NCBI GenBank assembly: GCA_963969345.1
Contig: OZ017766.1
Location: 5,704,001 to 5,768,000 of the forward strand
Length of the DNA stretch: 64,000 nucleotides
Origin: Turbatrix aceti
Lineage: Eukaryota > Nematoda > Chromadorea > Rhabditida > Panagrolaimidae
Direction of reading: 5' to 3'
The position numbers and the translations under genes were made by a program. The notes beneath the pieces are model-generated. The model saw only the letters and a program-made list of their open reading frames with translations. It made no database searches and was not told the DNA's origin. Of this stretch, positions 41,220 through 53,437 are shown piece after piece (position 1 is the first letter of the stretch; each line of letters starts with the position of its first letter).

Positions 41220-43409
41220 ATGTCGTTCGAAGATGCGTCGATCGCCGAAGATCTTTTGGCTTCCTTTTTGCCAACTGTTACTTCGTTGGTTACGCCAACT
41301 TCTTCATCGGGTGGTTCCAAACGAAGTAAACCGGTCTGGCAGTATTTTACTATTACCGCAACTTATTATTATTGTAATTTGTGCTTCATCCATAAACCTT
41401 TCAAGTTACCTGCATCTACCACAGTGGCAAAGAATCATCTTAAAAGTCATCATGGCACTGAGTATGCTTCCATTATGTCCAATAATAATGTCGGAAAACA
41501 AAAACAGACTTCGCTTTCCCAATTTACCATGCCAAATGATTCTTTGAGAAAAAAGACGTATGTTTTTCGAAGCAACTTTTTTTACAAGTCCATTTTCTAC
41601 ATAATATAATTTTTTGTAGAAATCGGAATCAGATGAGTCAGATGCTGTCTTTCGGTTTATTATTAGCTCATCCTGCAACTTCTGTGAACAACCTCATTAA
41701 CCCTTCATTTTTGTCGTTTTGCCGTGAATTAAACCCAAATGTCACGATTCCACAAAACTACAATGACACAAAGTATATTCTCTCACAAATAGCATCTAAC
41801 ATAGTTTTGGATGCAAAAAAAGAAATGCAAGCGGCAAAACAAATTAGTGTGACGCTGAATGTCCGAACCGATATGACGGATATTGCCTTCCTGGGAGTTA
41901 CCGCTCATTACGTATTGAATGGTTCACTGAAATGCCGGTTTCTCGGAGTGGAAGAAATGAAGGATAGTCGGTCAAATGTTCGTTTGCATCTCGATAAACT
42001 GTTGTCTAAATACGATTTGACGGTTGACAAAAATGTTTTTACAGTCATTGTCGACGGTGAAGGTAATATGGACAAAAATTTCGAAGGTTTGTCTGTTTTT
42101 ATTTTTAAAATATCACGAAACCAAATATTACAGACAGGGAACCCAACAATTGGTTGCTGCCAGAAGATGATTATTATGATGTCGATGAACTTTTAAATCT
42201 AAATGTTGATGATTCTGATGACTTTTCAATAACCGTCGGATTAACTATTCCAAATAAAATCACGTGTTTTGCAAAAACTCTGCAAAATTGTGTTTCGTAT
42301 GCCTGCCGTGAAACACTGCTCAAATCTCAAGCTTACACGTCCATGATTGAGTTTGTTGTTAAATCATGGAAAATTCAATCCACAAAAGAAGAATTGACTC
42401 GACTGGGTTGCAACTTTTTTCCTTCATCTTCAAATTTCAAACTTGGCGTGATACTCGATATTATCGAATCTTTTTTGAAAAATTCAAAACTCATAGAAAA
42501 TGCAGTAAGCCAACTGTCCGTATTAGAATTAATTTGGTTTGCGCTTTTTTTGCAGATTCTGACAAATCCTACTTTGTTCAATGGTTTCCACAATCTCAGT
42601 GCCTACTATAACATTAATTTATTGGACAATTATTACCAAGTATTGAAACCATTTGTGGACGTCATTAACAAAGTTATGGGCATCGGAGCAATTTTACCGT
42701 ACTTATCAATTCTCGAAACCAAAATTAAAGGATTTCAAAAACTTTCACAGCCATTTGAGATTCAAAACATGCTTGCAATTTTGAGTCAACAAATGTTTCA
42801 AAAGTTTTCTGACTTGAAAACAGATTCACGGCTTCTCATCGTTACCTATCTGGATCCAAAATTTCACACCAGCCTTACAGAAGATCAAATAAAGCAGGCT
42901 GAAAGTAAAATTAGTCCTTTTCTGGTGCGCCACAATTTTTTGATCCACCTAAAAAAATTATTTTAGCCGTCGAACAAAAACGATGTGTATGAAACTTCTT
43001 CAGCATTAGACTTCTCAGCTTCGATTGATGATTGTTTGATACACATGGCATCGGCCTCTAATTCTAAAACCGCATTAAGCCTCTTTGAAACGTACAAAGC
43101 ACTCATCAAACTGGCAGAATATAATGATTTGGAAGCATTTCCGTTCTGGCATAAGGCCGGTACGATAAGTGAGGTTGGATAACAAATTTATTGTGAATTT
43201 GTAAATATGTACTGTTTTATTTCTAGGAAATGAATTATTTGAGCAGCGTTGCCTTTATCTATTTGAGCGTTCCTGCAACTTCAGCGCCTGTTGAAAAAGT
43301 GTTTTCATCCGCTGCGAACTCGTCACGGCTTCACAAAAATCGCATCTGTCATACACTACTGAATGACAAACTTATGGTTCATTTGAATTCTGATTTGGCA
43401 TATTATTGA
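41220..43409 (+). CDS. hAT-family transposase-like protein, probably inactive or domesticated
   Basis: Five exons join in frame: 41220-41557, 41620-42086, 42134-42924, 42967-43173 and 43227-43409, giving about 660 residues. Residues ~35-80 are a BED-type zinc finger (VWQYF, CNLC, NHLKSHH). The RNase-H-like region has FLGVTAHYVLNGS and VIVDGEGNM. The C-terminus has the hAT dimerisation signature SVPATSAPVEKVFSSA. Where active hAT proteins have an aspartate in the LTxDxWTS motif this one reads VTLNVRTD, and the usual CFAH.L motif reads CFAKTL, so strand-transfer activity is doubtful. No terminal inverted repeats or 8 bp target duplication were found. It could be a decayed transposon or a host gene derived from one; the intact five-exon frame favours the latter or a young insertion. 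Confidence 0.75.
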
Positions 43410-43874
43410 GGAAGTTTTATAATATTATTGAGGAAGTTTGCTTGTTGATAGTTTTAATAGTTAGAAGTAAACCGAATGGGATACACTTTAGATGCACTTG
43501 TTACAAAAGTATATCGCATTTTACGCAATATTTTTACATTGCAAGAAGCCAATACGTTTTGTTTGTATTTACCAAAAAGAAGGGGTTAAAGATCGGCAAA
43601 CAGTGCATCATACGGACTGTTAAAGGATATTAGCATCACCTGCATAGAGTGGAACAATAAACTGAAGTGATAAGCGGGTATGACTAAGAAGGGTAAAAAG
43701 CATAGAAAAATCCAGCACACCTTTTTTTGAGGGAAAAAACAAATACAAAAATACAAACACATTACTGGGTATAAATAAGAGTATTCACGTTCCCGCAGCA
43801 CATCGTCGATCGACAAACAAAGCATTGGCTTCATCGCATCACGTTTTATTTTTTTCGGTAATCAAAGTCTAGTT
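43410..43874. other. Intergenic, no gene seen
   Basis: It starts with a short tandem duplication (ATATTATTGAGGAAGTTT twice, 43402-43440). A TATA box for the next Ly6-like gene lies at 43770. Confidence 0.45.
43770..43777 (+). promoter_or_regulatory. TATA box of Ly6-like gene 7
   Basis: TATAAATA about 100 bp before the ATG at 43875. The same octamer precedes Ly6-like gene 8 on the other strand. Confidence 0.55.
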
Positions 43875-44426
43875 ATGCAGGTTTGTATGGTTGTCTTAGC
43901 TGGAGTTTTTTTGCTGTTTTTTATGCCAGGTAAAAAAATTGTACTCAACCTACCATTTCTTAAAAACATTTGATATTTCAGGTGCTAGCTCCTTGAAATG
44001 CTACATCGATGGTCCTAATTCACAAGTCAATGAATGTGAATACTGTGGACTTGGTAAAAATTTACTATATTTTTGGCGAAAAAGTTCTGAAAAATTTCAA
44101 TTTTAGGAAATTTAACATTTGCCACAAATAACGTTCAACAAATGTATCACTACTGTTTGCCGTCTAAAATTTTCACTTTTCAAGGTATAACTACCACCGA
44201 TGTAAACACCTGCAAGTAAGTCATTTTCATTTGCAAATTAAAAAAATGTTTGACACTCAACAATTTGAATTTCAGAAGCACGTTTTCAAATTCGTACCCT
44301 AACGTTGTGGTCTCCGTTTACATGTGTGACAAAGATTTTTGCAATGATCGATGCTCTGCTCCGGGAATAACTATTTTTGGCATCGTTATCGCGACTGCAA
44401 TTGCACGGTCCTTTTTTTCAAACTAA
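43875..44426 (+). CDS. Ly6-like eight-cysteine small surface protein (7)
   Basis: Four exons: 43875-43929, 43982-44053, 44107-44215 and 44276-44426, phases 1, 1, 2. The product of ~128 residues has signal peptide MQVCMVVLAGVFLLFFMP. The core contains LKCYIDGP, ECEYCGL, YCLPSK and NTC, then VYMCDKDFCNDRCSAPG and a hydrophobic tail ending RSFFSN. Together with copies 8 and 9 it forms a subfamily with LKCYID, CLPSK and NDRCSAP. A GPI-anchored surface protein is inferred. Confidence 0.75.
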
Positions 44427-45129
44427 TTGATTGTTAATACAAAATATTAATCGTTTGTGTACATAATAAAAGAAAAGAAAAAAGACAGAACATTGTCCAA
44501 CACTCTGTTCTGTCGAGATTCATTAAATACATCAGAAACATACAAAATGGGAACACCTTAATTAATAAATTGTCCAGGTGAAAGTTTCAAATCACGAGGT
44601 AGTGTCAAATATTTAGAATAATATAATATTACAAGATTTGTTATTTATCAATCAAACGTGCAACAAAGCTTCGAAGAATGCGATATCACACCTCGGCTAT
44701 GCGAAGTTTACGGCACCGTAAAAATATTTTTTTGATTTAACAAACGTAAATTTTTTTTATAAATCTAAATCATAATTAAACATACATACATATATACCGC
44801 GAAAAACAGACCACAACGACGAGGGGAAGAAGAAATCGCGACCAAAACGAATCGAGACATTTACGCCTACGTGGACGTCATTTGTGCCTCCTAACATCTG
44901 GTCTAATGATAACTAACCACTGAGTAATGGTGAATAATAATAATAATAACATATATACCGTTTTAGCAATTCAGGTGCTATCGTAATATCTTTTTATCAT
45001 TCAAAATGTCAGACGGAATACCGCTATTACATCGTCCAGGTGAAAGTCAAATAACACTTTACTGTGTAACACAATCGAATACCAACACATAGTAATGCCC
45101 AAGCTACCATTTTTATATTTACTCAAAAA
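44427..45129. other. Intergenic, no gene seen
   Basis: AT-rich spacer. GTCCAGGTGAAAGT occurs twice (near 44570 and 45031), and a short AAT microsatellite lies near 44935. Confidence 0.45.
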
Positions 45130-46198
45130 ATGTTGTTACCAGACGACGAATGGGTTATAAAACTTATCAAATACACTTCAAACATAACAACGGTCATTAC
45201 TCTTCTTTTGTACAGTATTCTGGTATTATCCTTCATAAAGAAAAACAAAAAGATGGATACCTACAAGTATTTTGTCATGAATCAGGCATTTTGGTGCTTT
45301 TGTCTTCATATAGTTTTGGTTACACATTTACCGTACTTTGTGACACCTTTATCCGGCGGATTTTGTAATGCGTACGCCACAACGCCATTACAATCGCTTA
45401 TAGCGATGCAATGCATTGTTTTCTGCGTCGGAAATTGTATTTATGCATCAGTAATAGGGTTTGTGTATCGATATTTATTGGTAAGTTACAGTCAATTTAT
45501 GTTCAATATTCACATTCAATCTGTTGTATGTTTTTCAGACCGTTCACTCAACTCTAGGAAGATTAATTAAGACTAAGGGTTTTTACGTTGCCTGCGTCAT
45601 AGTCAACATTATACTCGCTATTGTACCTATTGGCTTGTTCAGCATCAATTACGATGTCACACCTGACGATGTCAAAAAGATAGTTTTCAGTCGAAATCCT
45701 CAATATGAAGTTTATCTTTCCATATCATCACTTTACGTTATGGACAAAGACTTTCTCATGAAAATAGTGATACCGTATTGGATATTAGGTACGGTATTGT
45801 ATTTGATGATACTAAAAATTTGTCAATTATCTGTCAAACGTGTGATTCAGCTTCGTAAGCAACATCAAACATCAACAATACGAAGTCATCAGATACTATT
45901 GATTTACAATATTATTCAGATTCTAATGCTTATCGGATTCATTTCTGTACCGTATGTTTTGCTTATTGGATCCTGGATTTTTGAGATCAACGCAAAACTT
46001 TTTATCAACTTATTACACTGCGTAGCTTATTTTAATGCAATGGCGCAGTGTACAACGACACTTTTTATGATACGGCATTATCGAGAGTATTGGATTTCTT
46101 ACCTGCCATGTAAACGGTTCAAGAATGTTAACAAAACTGTCCGTGTTGTTGAGATTGTTAGTCGAAATACTGCACAACGATCGGGATTTCATTCTTAG
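45130..46198 (+). CDS. Srh-like seven-helix chemoreceptor
   Basis: Exons 45130-45480 (117 codons) and 45539-46198, phase-0 intron of 58 bp (GTAAGT to TTTTTCAG), 336 residues. Exon 1 holds helices 1-3: MDTYKYFVMNQAFWCFCLH in helix 2 and TPLSGGFCNA before helix 3. Exon 2 holds helices 4-7: the loop YDVTPDDVKKIV, RSHQILLIYN before helix 6, and RHYREYW at the end of helix 7. No signal peptide. The expected site is the cilia of sensory neurons, as for nematode Srh receptors; ligand unknown. Exon 2 starts TVHSTLG, between the two subgroup signatures (TMPGKLA and TVHGKHA). Confidence 0.85.
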
Positions 46199-46291
46199 TT
46201 GGTTTTAACATCAAAATGTTTTGTAGATCCACATAAATGTTTTATTGTATCAAAAATTTGCATAATGCAACAACGAAGAGAAAAATTCAGT

Positions 46292-46870
46292 TTACCCCGA
46301 AATAAGAGTTACGGCAATTGCGGTTGCGATAACAATGCCAACAATTGTCATTCCAGGTGCGGAGCATCGATCGTTGCACAAATCTTTGTCACACATATAG
46401 GCCAAAAACGCATCAGTATGATATACTGGAACATTGGTAGAAAAGCTTCTGCAATACAAAACATATTATATGTATAAATATTTTTACATATTGTTCAAAT
46501 TCATACTTATATGTGCATTTGTTGACATCGGTTAACTCGTGGCCTTGGACAGTCAAAACTTTAGATGGCAAACAATAGTGAGTTTCTCGTTGACCTGCAT
46601 ATTGATTCTGAGTAACGTTAACTGAAAAAAAAGCAAATATCTGAAAAGTTTTAAAAATGTTAACAATATTGGTTTTACCAAATCCACAGTATTGGCATCC
46701 ATCAATAGTTGAAACGCCATTGGCGCCATCAATGTAGCATTTTAGGGAACTGGCACCTGAAATATCAAATATATTATAGCTGTAATTATTGGAAGGTGAA
46801 TAAAAATTATTTTACCTGGCACAAAGGAAAACAAAAAGACAGCAGCTAGAAAGACGATAAGGTAAGCCAT
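46292..46870 (-). CDS. Ly6-like eight-cysteine small surface protein (8)
   Basis: Four exons on the minus strand: 46870-46816, 46756-46679, 46621 to about 46512, and a last exon from about 46448 to 46292, phases 1, 1, 2. The product of ~133 residues has signal peptide MAYLIVFLAAVFLFSFVP. The core contains LKCYIDGA, GCQYCGF, YCLPSK and NKC, then AYMCDKDLCNDRCSAPG and a hydrophobic tail ending TLISG. Closest relatives are copies 7 and 9. A GPI-anchored three-finger protein is inferred. It lies between two receptor genes in the opposite orientation; its stop is only ~95 bp from the stop of the receptor on its left. Confidence 0.75.
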
Positions 46871-47527
46871 GACTCGCTTTATTTGTTTGACAAAGTGCAA
46901 TGATGCGCTTGAAAGAGTTCTATACCCTTATTTATACACAAGCTCCTAAAAACCATAAAAACCTTTATGTGCAGGTGGGCTTTTCCTCACTATTAAAAGA
47001 GGGGGTGTCATCGCTTCCAACCCCTTAGTCATATGTACATACCCGTTTATCACTTCACTCATCGTTACACACCTAACGCACTTACTCAAAAACCTATTGG
47101 GTTTTTGATGCCTAACATGAATTATGTAGCTATGAGTCACCCATTCCGTATTTGTATATTGTAGAACTGTCGCTGATCAGCAAAAATCAAGCAGTTGTCA
47201 GAGAACACAAAAAAGCAAATTTTTTTTAATTTTTGTTTACCGCCATACTTATCGAGTGCGGACGGAGGAGCTTGCGGTGGGGACTAAACATTTTATTTCA
47301 AAAATAATTTAATCAATTGTTCAGACGCCGAGTCGAAGCCCGCAAAACAAATGCTTATAAATTATTATATTTTTCTGATTACATTTAAATAAACCTTTAC
47401 GTATGTTAATAATTAAGTTTTCAACTTTGCATAGTCGATGTCTAAATTTACCGCAGATCAATATAAATATTTATTTATTTGTTTCGTTATTCAAGCGGTT
47501 GCATTTTACTTTTTTCTTCAATAAAAG
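46871..47527. other. Divergent intergenic region
   Basis: Shared upstream region of Ly6-like gene 8 and the receptor at 47528. A TATA box for the Ly6-like gene lies at 46929-46936; none is obvious for the receptor. Confidence 0.45.
46929..46936 (-). promoter_or_regulatory. TATA box of Ly6-like gene 8
   Basis: The minus strand reads TATAAATA about 60 bp upstream of the ATG at 46870. Confidence 0.6.
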
Positions 47528-48588
47528 ATGTGGCTACCCGAAGATACTTGGATTATAAAATTGGTCAAATACACATCCATATTGACTACGTGCATTACCC
47601 TTTTATTGTACAGTATACTTTTACTGTGTTTCATAAAAAGGAATAAAAGTCTGGATACTTACAAATATTTTGTCATGAATCAAGCATTCTGGTGTTTTTG
47701 TCTTCATATTTTGTTGGCAGTGGATTTGCCTTACTTCATACCACCAGCAACTGGCGGATTTTCCTTTGGTTTTCCAAAAACAGCTTTTCAATCTATCGTG
47801 GCTACGCAGTTTATTGCTCTCAGCATCGGAAATTGTTTTTACGCATCAGTGGTGGGGTTCGTGTACCGATACTTATTAGTAAGTGGTATATTATTTTTTG
47901 TTTTCGAAAAACAATAAACAATATTTTATAGACAATGCCGGGCAAACTTGCGTTATTTGCAAAAAGCAAGCGTTTTTACATAATCTGCATTTCCGTTGAT
48001 ATTTTACTTTCTGTTATTCCAATATCATTATTTTTCCTGAAGTATGACATCACACCAGATGATGTCAAGGGTGTTATTGTGGAACACTATCCTCAATATC
48101 AAATATACCTTTCTGAAACATCATTGCTAGTTTTGAATAAAAACTTTCTTGCAAAGATTGCGGTTCCATATGTTATAATTGCATTGATTTTGTTCGCAAT
48201 TGTATTCAAAATTTGTCACTTATCGGTGATGCGTGTGATCGAGCTTCAAAAAATGTGTCATCAAACTTCGATTATCCGTAGTCAGCAAGTGTTGATTATT
48301 TACAACATTGCGCAGACCCTGATTCTTATTGGATTCATTTCGATACCCTATACTATTATCGTATTAGTATGGACGCTAGAACTGAATGTCAAGAAGTTTA
48401 TTAATCTGCTACACTGCTTAGCTTACTATAACGCAATTAGTCATTGTGGTACAACACTTTTTATGATTCGGCAATATAGAGAGTATTGGATGTCTTTCCT
48501 ACCTTTTGTGAAAACGGCTATCAATATTTCAAAACAAAATACAGTAATTTGGTATAAAGGGGATATTAATAAAGTTACAAATACGTAA
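47528..48588 (+). CDS. Srh-like seven-helix chemoreceptor
   Basis: Exons 47528-47878 (117 codons) and 47932-48588, phase-0 intron of 53 bp, 335 residues. Family landmarks: MDTYKYF-like loop and NQAFWCFCLH in helix 2, PPATGGFSFGF before helix 3, exon 2 opening TMPGKLALFAKSKRFY, YDITPDDVKGVI, RSQQVLIIYN, and RQYREYW after helix 7. Very similar to the receptors at 48958, 53438 and 58659, so it belongs to the TMPGKLA subgroup. A sensory-neuron membrane receptor is inferred from the family; ligand unknown. Confidence 0.87.
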
Positions 48589-48957
48589 ACCGTTAATAAA
48601 TAAATTCGTTTACGCATCGAATATGTAACTGTTACAAAGAAGATTAATATAAACATAAAACATTCCGAATCTGATTTTTCAACAAAGTCTAAAATCGGAG
48701 TCTGTGTTCCAGTCCAAAGTCGAAATCGGCAAAAACAGGTAATAATGAAGCTTGTTACGTATAATCATATTTTGCGCGTTTTCTCTGACAAAATTAAAAA
48801 AATAAATAAAATACGGTTTACTTGCATGTGAGTAATCCTATTTTCTGTAAATCTAGAGGACGTTTGTTTTACAGCTTTGTTTCTATATACGTGTACAAGA
48901 ACAATATTCGCAAATCTGCTTCTAAAGCAGTCAAATATTACCTTTTTTGAAGAAAAC
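48589..48957. other. Intergenic, no gene seen
   Basis: Short AT-rich spacer between two tandem receptor genes. Nothing recognised. Confidence 0.5.
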
Positions 48958-50011
48958 ATGTGGTTTTCTGAAGATTCGTGGATTATAAACTTGATTAAAT
49001 ACACGTCCATATTGACGACGTTTATTACCCTTTTTTTGTACAGTATACTTTTACTCTGTTTTATAAAGAGAAATAAATACATGGACACATACAAATATTT
49101 TGTAATGAACCAAGCGTTTTGGTGTTTTTGCCTTCATATCTCGTTGGCAGTGATATTGCCGTATTTTGTGCCACCGTTAACGGGAGGATTTACGTTTGGA
49201 TATCTCAGAACGCCATTACAATCGCTGATAGCAATGCAATTTGTTGTTCTCAGCAGTGGAAATTGTTTCTACGCATCAATAGTTTCATTTGTTTATCGAT
49301 ACTCATTGGTAGGTTGTATTTTTTATTGGTGCAAACCTGAGAACAATAAATATTTTACAGACTATGCCGGGTAAATTTGCGTCATTTGTAAAAAGCAAGC
49401 GTTTTTACACATGCTGCATCTCCCTCAACATTGTACTTTCTGTAGTTCCGATATCATTATGTTGCACAAAGTATGATGTCACATTTGATGATGTCAAAAA
49501 CGTTGTTTTGAATCGATATCCTCAATATCAAATTTACCTCTCTGAGCCATCGCTACTGGTCATAGATCAAGGTTTTCTCTCGAGACTTGCGATTCCCTAC
49601 CTTGTACTTTCTTTTCTTTTGTTTGCCTTGGTATTTAAAATTATTCACATGTCTGTCATGCGTGTGGCAGCGCTTCGAAAGATGCATCACCAAACTTCAA
49701 TTATTCGTAGCCATCAAACATTGCTTATCTACAATGTTACTCAGATTCTCATTCTCATCGGATTCACTGCTTTTCCTTATGTTTTTATGATGTTTACATG
49801 GACACTGGAACTGGATGTAAAAAATTTTGCAAATGTTTTGCACTGTCTGGCATACTACAACGCATTGATTCACTGTGGTACAACACTCTGTATGATTCGG
49901 AATTATCGAGAGTACTGGATGTCTTTCTTGCCACCTTATAAAAAGGTTTCCAAAAGCAGTGTTCTTGTTTTTGATATGTCAAAAAACCATTTTTCAAATC
50001 AAAATTACTAA
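48958..50011 (+). CDS. Srh-like seven-helix chemoreceptor
   Basis: Exons 48958-49308 (117 codons) and 49361-50011, phase-0 intron of 52 bp, 333 residues. The frame is open further upstream, but MWFSEDSWIINLIKYTS matches the family start. Landmarks: MDTYKYFVMNQAFWCFCLH, PPLTGGFTFGY, exon 2 opening TMPGKFASFVKSKRFYT, YDVTFDDVKNVV, RSHQTLLIYN, and RNYREYW. TMPGKLA subgroup. It differs from its neighbour at 47528 mainly in the loops and tail, as expected for a diverging tandem duplicate. Confidence 0.87.
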
Positions 50012-50298
50012 AAAATGTAGGTTTTTCACAGTAGTACAAATATTTTATGTACTACGTATGCACCGTACCGGACAGGTAATGTGAATATTGCTGATTTTGA
50101 GCAGAACACACAAGGACCTGAACTTTACCTACGTTTTTTTACCGATTGGCTTACTACAAAATGTTCAATATTGTGCGTCGGAAGAACGATTCCGCTTCTC
50201 GCACATCATTTCACCTGCCAGATTTACCTTTTTTTCTTATTTGGCAAAAAAAACTAGCTTTCAAAGCTGTCTTTTTTTACTTTTTTGTCATATCAAAA

Positions 50299-51352
50299 AT
50301 GCCGTTGTCGGACGATGTATCGATTATAACCTTTATCAAATACACATCTATATTCACGACGCTTATTACTTTAATATTGTACAGCATACTTTTAATGTGC
50401 TTCATAAAAAGGAATAAAAGCATGGACGCATACAAATATTTTGTCATGAACCAATCATTCTGGTGTTTTTGTCTTCATACCATGTTGGCAGTAAATTTGC
50501 CGTACTTTGTGCCACCCTTATCTGGTGGATTTTCTTTTGGATTACCCAAAACACCGTTACAATCCGTGATAGCGACACAGGGTGTGGTTCTTTGTATTGG
50601 AAACTCTTTCTACGCATCGATGATTGGATTTGTGTATCGGTACGCATTGGTATGTTGTCATATTGTTAAAAAAAATACTGATGCGCATATTGTAGACAGT
50701 TCCTGGAAAACTAGCAACATTTGTCAAAACCAAGCGTTTTTATGTCACCTGCTTCACTGTGAATGTTGTACTGGCAGCTATTCCAATTTCTATATTCTGC
50801 ACAGAATACGGTATTACGCAGGATGATGTCAAAAAAGCTGTGCTTAAAGAATATTCCGAATACCAGTTTTATCTAGTCCAATCTTCACTGTTTATTATGG
50901 GCAAGATCTTTCTCATCAAAATTGCAGCCCCGTACGTGGCACTAGGGGGCGTTATGTACGTCATGTTATGCAGAATTTGTTACTTGTCGATCATGAAAGT
51001 TATTGAACTTCGAAAAATGCGTCACCAGAACTCGGTTATACAAAGTCATCAGATACTGCTGATATACAACATTATTCAAATGCTGATGCTAATTACATTT
51101 ATTTCCGTGCCTTATGTTTTGGTAATGGGATCATGGGCTTTTGGATTAAAAATAAAACCTTTTGTCAATTTTCTACACTGTCTGGCGTTCTACAACGCAA
51201 TTGGTCAATGCATTTCAACACTTTTCATGATTCGGCATTACCGAGAGTATTGGATGTCATACCTGTCCTTCAAACACTCCGTGAAAATCCAAACTGTCCG
51301 CATTGCTGATGGGCCTACTCGATCTTCTCGAATAATAATACAAAAATTTTAG
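50299..51352 (+). CDS. Srh-like seven-helix chemoreceptor
   Basis: Exons 50299-50649 (117 codons) and 50696-51352, phase-0 intron of 46 bp with a weaker donor (GTATGT), 335 residues. The frame is open upstream, but MPLSDDVSIITFIKYTS fits the family start. Landmarks: MDAYKYFVMNQSFWCFCLH, PPLSGGFSFGLPKTPLQSVI, exon 2 opening TVPGKLATFVKTKRFYV, YGITQDDVKKAV, QSHQILLIYN, and RHYREYW. Exon 1 is very close to that at 53438 while exon 2 is less so, which could reflect gene conversion. Confidence 0.86.
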
Positions 51353-52111
51353 TTTGAAAAAAAAATTCTACATTATTTACGGCGGCGTTTTGGATTATTG
51401 GATGCTGGTCAAGTAACTAAGTAAAAAGTCGGGTTTCTTATGTATTTTTTTTATATTTGGGTACTGAACTTGTATAAATATAAACGGATGTCTGTGTTTT
51501 AACGGCGGTACATTGTACTTGGTTTGTTCAAAGGAATAAATACGGCTTTGACAAATCTTTGTCATCAAATGTAGGACATGTTACGGAGCATACAGAATGC
51601 GTCCTTACAGTTTTTTGACAAACACTTTCATAGAAGAGGGAATTCAATTCTAGGAAAAGCAAGCATTTCCTTAAATTCATTAATTTCGGCTTTGGCGTCA
51701 AGCAAAGGTAATTTCATAATAAATATAATCAAATATATTCTAATACCAAAATAAAAACCTACATTTTTTGCTTACACCAGTTGTGAAACATATGATTTTA
51801 TGGTAAATAATTCAAAATTATCTTTTTCTGTCAAAATTTAAAAATTGATCATAGTACATTTTTAGAAATGCTCATACTTTAGCAATGAAAACGGGTTTCG
51901 CTTAAAAGTTTGCATTTGCAATAACGAAGCACGTGTCCTTTATAGCCATAAAACAGTGCTTAATGTATGTATTTGCTTAAAAAACGAAACCTGGGGGTGT
52001 ACATGTACATGTACAGGTGCAGTAAGCCACCTACGTGCCTGCTATATAGCCTCATATCACATTAGGCAACAGTAAGGTCTTTGCGTTTCGTTTCCTGGTT
52101 GGTTATAAAAA
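51353..52111. other. Intergenic, no gene seen
   Basis: AT-rich spacer of ~760 bp. No RNA gene, repeat or coding region recognised. Confidence 0.5.
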
Positions 52112-53150
52112 ATGCCGTATTTGGAGGATGATTGGGTGGTATTCGTTATCAAAATTACTGTATTCTTCACAACAGTTATAACACTGATTTTGTACGGTAT
52201 ATTATTGTTGTGTTTCATAAAGCTCAATAAAAAAGTTGATGCTAACAAATATTTTCTTATGAATCAAGCATTCTGGTCATTTTTTCTACACATGTCATTG
52301 GCCGTCAATTTACCGTATTTTATAATGCCTTTATCAGGTGGATACGCGTTAGGTGTTTCCCAAACGCCATTTCAATCTCTAATAGCCACGATATCAGTGT
52401 TCATTGGTATTGGTAATTCATTTTGTGCATCATTGATCGGTTTCGGATATCGATATTTTTTGGTAAGCCGTTGCCTTTAATGTCGCTAACTTTGTGTTTC
52501 TAACTTTGCAGACCGTACACAGTAAAGATGCTTCCTTATTTAAAATTAACATATTTTATGCCGGATGCGTCATAGGAAATATTTTTCTTGTTTTTTTCCC
52601 CATTGGAGCAATCTCAATCAAAGGTTTTGACATCACACAAAACTACACTACCAACATTGTGTTGACTGAATACCCTTTACACGGTGTATACCTTGTCGAG
52701 CCATCGTTGCTTATCATCAGTAGGAGATTTATGCTATTGCTTGCCATTCCTTATCTTATATTTGCATTCATAATACTCATCCTAATGTATACAAATATTC
52801 GCACATCACTCAGACGCGCGAATCAGCTCAGAAAAAAGTATCGGCAGACTACAGTTACACGAAATCATAGAATACTTATTACTTACAACGTTACTCAGAT
52901 ACTTTTAATTTTTGTGTTTCTACAAGTGCCTTATATTAGTTTTGATATTTTTGTGATATTGGAATTCAGTGCAACAAAATTTTTCAATTTGCTACACTGC
53001 ATAGTTTACTTCAACGCAATAGCTCAAATCAGTACAATACTACTTTTGATTCGTCCATATCGAGAGTACTGGACTTCGTTTCTTCCTTTTAAGAATGTGA
53101 TGATGCGTGTTTTTAATACATCGAATGCAATTACTCCAATTAAAACGTAA
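52112..53150 (+). CDS. Srh-like seven-helix chemoreceptor, GGYALG subgroup
   Basis: Exons 52112-52462 (117 codons) and 52512-53150, phase-0 intron of 49 bp, 329 residues. Landmarks: VDANKYFLMNQAFWSFFLH in helix 2, PLSGGYALG before helix 3, GYRYFL at the junction, exon 2 opening TVHSKDASLFK, RNHRILITYN before helix 6, and RPYREYW after helix 7. The VDANKYF, GGYALG and GYRYF features place it with the receptors at 62453 and 63417 rather than with its immediate neighbours. The terminal PYR matches the Srh family most directly. Confidence 0.86.
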
Positions 53151-53437
53151 TTTTGCGAATATACTTTAAAAAATTACGTGTGATGATTGGCAATGTTATG
53201 ACCGCAATACGCAAGTTCCTTGTTGTTGTTGCTGCGCAAGTATTTCATCTCATGTCTCTGTGATAATCATATTTGTTAGACGATCGAATTAATAAAGAAA
53301 TACTGTTCTTTGTTTGCATTTTCGCCATTGACTCAATGTCTACATCACAATTTTATTAACACTACCAGACTGATATTCGATAATTTACATCTATGTATAC
53401 GTAAAGGAATAAAATATATCCTTTTTTGACGAAAAAA

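Noticed and set aside
43586..43834. 82-codon minus-strand frame upstream of Ly6-like gene 7
   Set aside because: It overlaps the TATA box of the plus-strand gene and matches nothing seen in the families here.
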